In this document: positions 56,000-64,000 of the stretch, piece by piece
Layout of the letters: every line of letters begins with the position of its first letter
How positions within the stretch are numbered: the first letter of the stretch is position 1
NCBI RefSeq assembly: GCF_000218685.1
Contig: NW_006763290.1
Coordinates: forward strand, 4,490,908-4,554,907
Length of the DNA: 64,000 nt
Source of the DNA: Serpula lacrymans var. lacrymans S7.9
Lineage: Eukaryota > Basidiomycota > Agaricomycetes > Boletales > Serpulaceae
Reading direction: 5' to 3'
Program-made: the position numbers and the translations under genes
Notes under the pieces: generated by a model
What the model was told of the DNA's origin: nothing
Databases searched by the model: none
The model's input: the letters and a program-made list of their open reading frames with translations, nothing else

Positions 56000-58849
56000 C
56001 ACTGTGGGGATTGACTTATAATAGCTAGACTTGCAGTGTGATCTTATAGTGATTTTTTTGTAAAAATATACCAATTATATATAAGCAAAATATGAAGCAA
56101 AATATTAAAATATAATCCCTAATATCATTTGCCTGTCCTCACAGCTTTGAGTCTGGAATTTTTAGTAAAATCATTGTACTACTATCTCATATATTATATA
56201 GAATATATCTACAAAATGATCATGCTCAAGGCAGGCAACATAAAGAGAATATTTTGTAGATAATATTTATAAAATTATCCAAGGATCCACTCTAAATTAC
56301 ATTATCATTGATCCTAAGCATTTATAATGAAACATTTCAAACTCATATCTTCCTTATATTCAACCCTTATCCACAGCATTTTTCTGAAATTATTTCTAAT
56401 TATCTTCCAGACTATTTTCATCCTTGAACTGCAGCTTTGATTCACAATCAAAGCTGCACTCCAATGATGAACATGTCACATGTGACGTAATTCCTTATGT
56501 GACTATTTTCCTTACATTTGATTGAATCCTGCCAGCTGAGTTGTTCTGAATCTTATCTAAATGTTTGTTGCCATTATACCATTATTATGGTGCCCAGTGA
56601 AAAGTTGCAATCTAAAATGTGGAAAAAGCTTGAAATAGAAATATATAGACAAATGACAACATATCACGGAAATTAGTGATCAAGTGACTCATTGGCATGT
56701 AAGGAATGCTGCATAAGTTCCATAATCAAGATTGGTGTTGCACATAATATATTTATTGTCGCTTTCTTGTTTACTTGCATATTTTTACAGACTCAAACAG
56801 ATATGTGGAGTATCAGTAAGATGAATTCAGCAAAATGGACTTAGCAAAAATCAGTCATAGTAAGTGTGGATTAATATAGTAATCATTAGCTATATGCGTT
56901 ATCATACCAGTATACTGTCATATATACCACCAATGGTTCTACCGTCACCCTGTTCCCTACCATCACCTCAAATCTTCACATTGACTCCCTCATTCCAGCT
57001 TTGGTAGTTCCCAATTGCCAAACCTGTTACAATAACACAATTTTCGGACCTTTCCTTTAATTTTCATTCTCCACTTTAACCTTTTTACTATAGTTCACAC
57101 TCCATGCCATGCGGCACTTTCCTTTTTCGTTCTAACTCCACCTTCTCGTGCAGCGCTGCCTTCATTCTTCTTTTAGACACAAACTCTCTCACGCAGTGGA
57201 GCTGGTCACACGGGCTGTGCCCTCTGACATCATCAGCCACTGCTTTTATCAACTGTACAGTACATAGGTACAAACACTCTGTATTAATATAAATACCCCA
57301 ATAGATCAAGGAGACTCCTCAGCGAGTCCTCCTATTGTATACCAACAAACTCTCTGCAGCTTAAGGGGTAACCACTCCCTCATCACTACCTTTATAGTGT
57401 GTTCTTGTGTGCGCCAGAGTGACTAACTCTTGGTCATTACAAAACCACAAGCAGCTGTGGTGAGGTGTCCTCATGTACACCACTGGTACCAATTATTCCC
57501 CCACTACTAAAACCACCTAGCAAATGAATAGTGCCAACAAATTTAAAGGCTTTCACGCCAACATCAACTTTTGATCCCCCCAGCAATTATTTCTAATCAA
57601 TTTTCAAAGAAATCTCTGTGCTATCAAATGGCATGCAAACAATCCAGCTTGATGGCACCAGTGACAATTCATGCAGTATTGGAACAAATTGGCGGTGTAC
57701 AGAAAACAGGTTTATTTGTTCTCTCTCTAGCCTAATATTGTTCTGATCTCATTCCAGGTTTATACAGAGAGGTCAGAATAGAAGGTACACATATTGATTT
57801 ACTATCTATATTTTGTTTACTGACTATACATCTAGAAACTAGCAGCTTCCATGATGGATTGAAGAGATTCCTTGTGTTACATTTTTAGGCATTATTTTCG
57901 AGTTTTTTTGCAGTACTTTGTAGCTCTCATTTTACATTTTCTAGTGATACCTACACATTTTTATAGCTTACAGAAAATTCAATATTTTTTCTGCTTTTTC
58001 AATGCTATTTTGAGTGGTTGAAGATGCAACTGGAATTCTGCAGATAACACCAAATATCTGGATGTTCCAGATTTCCAAATTTTCTCTCTTTTTTTAAATG
58101 TGGTTTGTCCAATTTCTACAAGACAAATCTTAAAATACCTGGAGATTTGGCTTACTCAAATGTTTCTGATCTTTGATGATTTTTACAGATATTTTCATCA
58201 ATTTCTATATATTCCAAGGTATTTCTAGATATTTACATTTGTGACTTTTCACTGGGCATTATAATGATGGTGTAATGGCAACAAACATTTAGATAAGATT
58301 CAGAACAACTCAGCTGGCAGGATTCAATCAAATGTAAGGAAAATAGTCACATAAGGAATTACGTCACATGTGACATGTTCATCATTGGAGTGCAGCTTTG
58401 ATTGTGAATCAAAGCTGCAGTTCAAGGATGAAAATAGTCTGGAAGATAATTAGAAATAATTTCAAAAAAATGCTGTGGATAAGGGTTGAATATAAGGAAG
58501 ATATGAGTTTGAAATGTTTCATTATAAATGCTTAGGATCAATGATAATGTAATTTAGAGTGGATCCTTGGATAATTTTATAAATATTATCTACAAAATAT
58601 TCTCTTTATGTTGCCTGCCTTGAGCATGATCATTTTGTAGATATATTCTATATAATATATGAGATAGTAGTACAATGATTTTACTAAAAATTCCAGACTC
58701 AAAGCTGTGAGGACAGGCAAATGATATTAGGGATTATATTTTAATATTTTGCTTCATATTTTGCTAATATATAATTGGTATATTTTTACAAAAAAATCAC
58801 TATAAGATCACACTGCAAGTCTAGCTATTATAAGTCAATCCCCACAGTG
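56000..58849. mobile_element. CACTG-ended foldback element (2.85 kb), ~605-bp arms
   Basis: Arms 56000-56604 and about 58243-58849 are near-identical reverse complements, from CACTGTGGGGATTGACTT to the inner words GCCCAGTGAAAAGT. Flanked by TAT (55997-55999, 58850-58852), and the flanks together rebuild a piece of gypsy LTR. The 1.64-kb core has no transposase; it contains a solo LTR. CACTG ends with a 3-bp duplication suggest a non-autonomous CACTA-type element. Confidence 0.88.
57025..57441 (+). repeat. Solo gypsy LTR (417 bp) inside the foldback core
   Basis: TGTTACAATAACAC...GGTCATTACA flanked by AAACC at 57020-57024 and 57442-57446. Same family as 49496-49912. Confidence 0.95.
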
Positions 58850-59075
58850 TATACACTTGATGAAGGCAGTGGCTGATGATGTCATGGGGCACAGCCCCTG
58901 TGACCAGCTCCACTGTGTGAGATACTTGTAGCTAAAATACAGAAAGGCAGCACAGCGCGAGAAGGTGGAGTTTAAACAAAATGGAAAGTGCCGCATGGCA
59001 CAGTGTTTGAAAACTACAGAAGAAAGTTAAAGAGGAGAATGAAATTTAAAGGTCGGAAAATTGTGTATCGTAACA
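58850..59075 (-). repeat. 3' LTR of a minus-strand gypsy, truncated by the foldback element
   Basis: Its sense start TGTTACGATACAC at 59075 follows a purine tract (TTAGAGGGGGGTAG, 59076-59089). It continues to 58850, where the foldback element cuts in. This junction sets the polarity of the whole LTR family. Confidence 0.88.
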
Positions 59076-59204
59076 CTACCCCCCTCTAAGGCTCGACTTC
59101 TAGGCTCGACCAGATAACAGAGGTGGTAGCTAAATTTTCAGGCATAGGTTGAAAAAGGGAATTAAAAAGGGTGGAATCTATGCCTCTAAGCTTCCTAGGA
59201 GCCA

Positions 59205-60278
59205 AGGGATTCATCACAGGAGTTCTCCAGATGGGCTTCTGGTTCCCACATTTTGTCTTGTGTCTTTAGCCCTTCCATAGGGCTAGGAACTCAAATTTTC
59301 TACGCTTCAAGTGTGCATCCACCACCTGTTTCACTTCAAATTCTTCTTTACCTTCCGGGGTGACTACAACTGGTCCGGGCCAATCTATGCACTGTCCCGG
59401 AAGCGGCTCTTTGTAGGGTTTGACACGGCTAATATTGACTGTTGGTACTACCCTCATTCCTTTTGGGAGTTCTAGCTCCACCGCATTGGGTTTCACTTCC
59501 TTAATCCTGTAAAGACTGATCCACTTCTCGGTCAGTTTTCTAGACTGCCAATCTTTTATTTCTAAGTGGTTAGTGTCTAACTAGAGCAGGTTGCCGACCT
59601 TGTAGTCAGAAGCCTTAGAGCATCTACGCTCTGCCATGTCTTTCATCTGTTCTGCAGTTTTGAATAATGTCTTGCGTGTTTTGTCTAAGACAGACTTCAT
59701 GTCTTTAGCCATGTTCCTAGCAGCCTCATTTTTGCTTTTGCCAGGTTCTACACCTATTCTGGGGAGGTACAACCTTGTGACCTTGAATATTGCTTTTCCT
59801 GTAGCTGACGACTGTATGATATTGTATGAGAACTGGGCTATCTTTAGCCACTTGGCCCAATCCATCTGTCTGTTATTAATAAATATACGGAGTTATTGCT
59901 TCAATTCTTGGTTGAGCCTCTCCATTTATCCATCTATTTGCGGATGGAACACCATTCATAACTTAGGTTTGATGCCCAGCATCCGGCAAAGTTCTTTCGT
60001 AAATTTGCTAGCAAATTGGAATCCCCTATTGGAGATAACCATTTCTGGTAACCCGTGGATGGACCATACAAAATCTTTAAATAAGTCTGCCATACCTATG
60101 GCTGTGATAGTTTTGTTTGTGGGAATAAATATCACTTCTTTGGAGAAGCAATCTACTACCACCATTACTGAATCATACCCATTTGATTTGGGTATATCTG
60201 TTGTGAAATCAACCAATATGTCCTGCCAGGGACCAGCCGGTATTGGATTTGGCATAAGCTTACCTGCCGGTAGTTGAT
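59205..60278 (-). pseudogene. Gypsy integrase with C-terminal chromodomain
   Basis: Minus strand: GPWQDILVDFTTDIPKSNGYDSVMVVVDCFSKEVIFIPTNK, then HGLPEMVISNRGFQFASKF, where the second catalytic Asp is now Asn. Next come MDWAKWLKIAQFSYN and KPNAVELELPKGMRVVPTVNISRVKPYKEPLPGQ, then a chromodomain: FEVKQVVDAHLKRRKFEFLALWKG, with a frameshift to MWEPEAHLENS. Chromodomains steer such elements to histone-marked heterochromatin. The domain order identifies a chromovirus-type gypsy. Confidence 0.88.
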
Positions 60279-60971
60279 TGTGAGGCAACATTAAACTATA
60301 ACAAAAACAATACCCATCTCCATCTGCGCTTGCAGGGAGTAAAAGGCACAATGAGTTTGAGGTCAACAGGTGCTAGAGATTATAGCAGGTAGAGAACTGA
60401 TGGTAAACTCAAAGGTTTTTGATGAGGAGTGAAGCGGGTTATTCAAGTAATAAAGCTAAAAAATGATACATGGGTATGTAGGGTTTTTATAGCTAATTGT
60501 CTATCTCTCAGACCGGAAGTAGAATAAAAGAAAAGTGGTCTGAGGATGAAACTGTCCAATAAGAAAAAGAATAACTATTGTATGACTTCTAGGAATTAAT
60601 CAGCAGGTGAGAGAATGTACTAATAGCGAGTATTGTCACGTGTATTCAGGAACTGTATCCTCATGATGCAGTACGATCCTGACTAAAGTGTTTATTAATA
60701 TCTCCAGGCACTGATGGGTCTTGGAGCTGGTTGGTGAGATCTCTACCACCAGTCCTTACCCATTGTGCTGGCTAGCTGGGAGTACTACTCAGTCTCTGAT
60801 CTGCAATATGAAGTGGTAATAATGGTTAAGAAAGCCTGTGAGGGCTATGAGAAGCAAGATAGCAAAGGATACTTCTAGCCCTAGAGCCAGAGGTGTAATG
60901 GGGAAAGCATCTGAGAACCAAGACATGGAACAAAAAGATAAGAAAATAAGAAAATATAAATAGCCCTTACA
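60279..60971. repeat. Solo LTR (693 bp) of another family, in the gypsy integrase
   Basis: TGTGAGGCAACAT...GCCCTTACA flanked by TTGAT at 60274-60278 and 60972-60976. It breaks the gypsy frame between the linker KLMPN/LPAGK side and CSRCAMA-type zinc-finger end. No second copy is in the window. Confidence 0.88.
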
Positions 60972-60976
60972 TTGAT

Positions 60977-61640
60977 GCAAGTTTCTGGCCATGGCACATC
61001 TTAGACATTATTTTATGTACATATTCCTGTACGTCTTTGACCATGCCAGGCCACATGTAGTTTCTGGAGATCAACTCCATTGTTCATTGCCATCCAGGGT
61101 GCCCAGCCACTGGAGTGTCATGATGTCTATCTATTGCCTTGATCCTTGCGGACTCAGGTACATAGATTTTGTTTTTGGAATGGAAGAGCCCGTCTTCCCA
61201 TAAATAATGTAAATTGCCATCAAGGCGCACCTTCTCTTCTGAGGAGATGTCTTTCTTGAAGACTTCTAGAACATCGGAATCTTGCCCGATTCAAACATTG
61301 GCAACCCTGGATTGGTCTGTCAGGGTGACACTTTTGTTGTCATCTTCAATGCCGTTGGCATGATCCTCTCTTCTAGATAAAGTGTCCGCTTTCCCCACAG
61401 AAGTGCCTGGCTTGTGAATTAATTTATAATTAAACCTAGACAAGTACACCGCATAGTGGGCCTGTCTTTGGTTCAAGTCTTGGGCTGTCATAAAATACTC
61501 TAGATTTTTATGATTAGTCCAAATTTCAAATTAGTGCCTAGCACCTTCTAAGTAGCTCCGCCAGTGCTCTAGAGCTCCAATGCTGGCCAGCATCTCTTTA
61601 TCATAAATTTAATAGTTGTGCTCTGTAGGCGACAAACTAT
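60977..61640 (-). pseudogene. Gypsy RNase H end and integrase zinc-binding region
   Basis: Minus strand from 61640: TEHNY, LEHWRSYLEGARH, YFMTAQDLNQRQAHYAVYLSRFNYKLIHKPGTSVGKADTLSRREDH, then the zinc-binding HDTPVAGHPG region near 61110 and a Cys pair near 61000. Continuous with the integrase once the solo LTR is removed. The rest of pol (reverse transcriptase, protease) is missing on this strand. Confidence 0.85.
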
Positions 61641-61767
61641 GTGATAAAGATTCTGGAGCTTAGGTCACTTGGGTGCCTTCGCTCCTATTAACAATAAAGT
61701 AAACCACAACAAGGTAGCCCCTGCTCCGTGGTGTTACACGAGCATTAAAGGAAAGGGGGTGGCTCAA

Positions 61768-61908
61768 AGCTTTTGATAAGCTTAAACAGGCATTTACAAC
61801 AGCACCTATATCAGCATTTCCGGAATTAGACAAAGAGTTTTGGCTAGAAACCGACTCATCTGATTTTGCTACTGGGGCTGTTTTGTCAATCAAATGCCCT
61901 GATAGTCT
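61768..61908 (+). pseudogene. Inverted gypsy RT/RNase H boundary fragment
   Basis: Plus strand: [24 protein letters not shown] and [15 protein letters not shown]. This segment belongs immediately upstream of the minus-strand piece ending at 61640 but lies in the opposite orientation, about 130 bp away. Confidence 0.8.
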
Positions 61909-61928
61909 TCTATTAGATTATTCTAGCT

Positions 61929-62579
61929 ATGTGTGTGTTACTGGAGCAGCCCTGCCAATTTAGGGATGCAATATTCATGGAGCAAGAGGTCATCAGAAAA
62001 TGGCTCAACCCTGAATTTGACAACAAGTTTACTCGTCTTGATGCGGCTCATCATAAATTCACAATGTTTGGCAAGGCTGATAACCTCCGTAGTTCTCTCA
62101 ACAGACATATTTCACACTATTTTGTGTTTATGATCCCCTATCTTGAGCAACTGCATAGCACATTTTTCAATTCGGCAATATTTGTTCCTGAAATATTTGT
62201 CAAACTTGGCCCTACCCCCTTCTTTGTGTTGACTCCTACCACCCATACCTCAGTTTTGCAAGTCCTCCTTGACGTATTATGTGCTATACAACGTAGCAAG
62301 AAGAAGTGGAGAAAATTGAGACAGCCATTTGCAAGGCCAAAAGGGCTTGTACCTCACTTGGATCTCTGGCGCTCAAGCAACAATAAATTCAACTTCCTTG
62401 CTCCCCCACTTGTGATGTTGCATGTTGCAGGGGAAGGTAGTGGGGGGAGCATACCTAGGTATTCTTCATCAGCTAAGCATTCTAAATCAACTTTGTCTGA
62501 TCTTATGAGATCAACTTGTGCACATACTCTGGCACTTAATGTTCTCAAGAGGAGAGAGTGTGTTCTGACTGCTTACATG
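61929..62579 (+). CDS. Hypothetical protein, 3' end overrun by a TATAG element
   Basis: An open frame from the ATG at 61929. Features: [35 protein letters not shown], a basic segment [18 protein letters not shown], and an Ala/Leu-rich end reaching LTAYMH at 62580, where CATCAGGAAAAA begins. The frame continues 35 codons into the repeat, which is probably not original. No family recognised; no internal stop. Confidence 0.4.
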
Positions 62580-63766
62580 CATCAGGAAAAACACTTTGGC
62601 TATATAGGCTCTTATAGTACTATAATTGCAAAAATAGCTGTCATAGTGATCATAGCTGTAAGAGAAACCCCATCATCTATTTAGGCACAATGTGCTTATA
62701 TAGTGATCTCATAGTTGGCTATAGTTCCAAGAAGCTCCTATGGTAATGTCAATACTATGATGGCATTTAGAGTAGACATAGGTATAGTAATGCTAATACT
62801 ATAATGGCACTTGGAGTAGCCATAGCACTTATTTCAATTAGAACATCCATAGTACCTATAGTAATCAAAGCACTCATAGCACATATTGCATTCAATTAGC
62901 AAATAATGAAATGAAAACAGCGCAGTCATATTTTGTACTAGCAATTGTACTATATGCAACAGTAAATAGGAGAGTGACTACAATACTATCAAGCAGCTTG
63001 TGCAATGATAGTATCCTCTAGAGCTTCAAAATCAATACCAAAATCCTCATCCTTCATCTGGTCTTCATCAATCCCTAGATAATGGCTTTGGCAACAATTT
63101 CTCCTCAAACCTGGGCAACAGCAGACCAGACCAAACCTAGCAACAAGATACTTGATTAGTATAACATTATTGGAGGTGGAAATATGTACATAGTCAATCA
63201 ATATGGTTTTGATTTCTTCATTACTTTGAACCTCTAAAGCTTGGTTTGTAATTATCTGCAACATTGGGAGGCATCAATAAGTCTGTTCCAAGTAAACTCA
63301 AAGTGTGATGTGGGGGGAGGAAAACCCTCTTGAGCTGCAATGTATAATCTCATTGTAGCATGCCCAGCTGTAGCAAGGTCCACAAAAGAACTAGGAAACA
63401 TATCCAGGGTGATTCTACGTCTTTTGCCAATTTTTGACAGTAAAGAGACAGCCGTAGGTGTTGAGATATAAGTAAAAGTTGAAAACATCCTGGATGAAGG
63501 CATGGAAGATTTTCTGGAAAAAGTAGAAGAAGAGGAGTACACCAATGATTTAGCCTTTTCCTGCCCAACAATGGGTTTGAAATTGGGCTAATATAAGCTG
63601 TTAGCTCTATGGATGTAAAAGATACTAATTTAGAGACGTACTTGCTCATCCAGAATTAGTCCATCTTTTCCCCCGTCATTGGAATCTTGGGTAACAATTT
63701 AATATTAGTATTTTTGTCTAAAAATAATGATTGCTTAGGGCTCGTACGGGAACTCTATTTTTCCTG
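62580..63766. mobile_element. Probable second TATAG-rich element
   Basis: The left end CATCAGGAAAAACAC and the TATAG-rich 300 bp that follow match the element at 29617. A possible right end TTTTTCCTGA lies at about 63757-63766. The DUF6532-like relic would then be inside it, which makes the right limit doubtful. Confidence 0.35.
63002..63563 (-). pseudogene. DUF6532-like C-terminal fragment
   Basis: Minus strand: RRRITLDMFPSSFVDLATAGHATMRLYIAAQEGFPPPTSHFEFTWNRLIDASQ, with a short intron near 63250, then IITNQALEVQSNEEIKTILIDYVHI and an acidic end DEDFGIDFEALEDTIIAQAA before the stop. The alanine-containing middle helix and the final acidic tail resemble the end of DUF6532-type proteins. Upstream frames at 63350-63650 are broken. 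Confidence 0.45.
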
Positions 63767-64000
63767 ACATTTTTTGTTTTTTTCAGCCACAATATGCTGG
63801 AATGCCGTCAGAGAGACGGATAGGCATCCATCCCATAAGTTATGAATGGGTAGGTATCATACTTTCATCAACCTTATGTCTAGAGCAAAAAAATGCAGGG
63901 CCTCCAGCCCAACCCTAGTCCCAGTTCCTTCACCAAAACGACTGCGACATTCTACCAGGATGAATCAAAATCTCCAGCCTGCTCAGGACATGTTTACCGA
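63767..64000. other. No gene assigned
   Basis: A plus-strand stretch after TTTTTTTCAG at about 63785 could start an exon (CHNMLECRQRDG-like frame), but too little is in the window to judge. Confidence 0.25.

Overview
The window looks like repeat-dense nuclear DNA of a mushroom-forming basidiomycete (Agaricomycetes). The reasons are short 49-64 nt GT-AG introns, Plavaka-type transposases, a TET/JBP-type dioxygenase gene, DUF6532-like genes, a PIF/Harbinger element with a companion DNA-binding gene, and many Ty1/copia and Ty3/gypsy relics. Family names come from recognising protein motifs by eye; no search was run.

Only two genes look like ordinary intact host genes: a serine-rich coiled-coil protein on the minus strand (26659-28364, three exons) and a three-KH-domain RNA-binding protein on the plus strand (45159-46278, two exons). 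Almost everything else is transposon-derived or transposon-broken.

Layout. 0-8 kb: 5' part of a Plavaka transposase (minus), a PD-(D/E)XK-like gene (minus), a decayed TET/JBP-type dioxygenase gene (plus) and a DUF6532-like gene cut by a retrotransposon. 8-17.7 kb: two copia elements, one per strand; the first has both LTRs and a primer-binding site matching the anticodon arm of initiator tRNA-Met. 17.8-22.4 kb: remnants of dispersed agaricomycete families and a MITE. 22.9-26.1 kb: a GC-richer, nearly full-length transposase-like gene. 26.6-29.5 kb: host gene plus a hypothetical gene. 29.6-41 kb: a TATAG-rich inverted-repeat element, a gypsy pol, nested LTRs, a Tc1 fragment and an inverted gypsy chimera. 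41.2-44.9 kb: a Harbinger element with a nested solo copia LTR, ending about 255 bp upstream of the KH gene. 46.5-48.5 kb: two MITE-like elements and an 80-bp tandem repeat. 48.7-53.7 kb: a second Plavaka relic split by a solo LTR, then a PD-(D/E)XK gene. 56-58.85 kb: a 2.85-kb foldback element with ~605-bp arms. 58.85-62 kb: a minus-strand gypsy with a chromodomain, split by another solo LTR. 62-64 kb: hypothetical and DUF6532-like remnants.

The history is one of layered insertion. Seven solo LTRs have recognisable 5-bp target duplications (six perfect, one 4 of 5), so the order of many events can be read. Many premature stops are TGA where an Arg codon is expected, consistent with CGA to TGA change at CpG, i.e. 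decay of methylated cytosine. That is notable beside a gene for a putative 5-methylcytosine oxidase relative.
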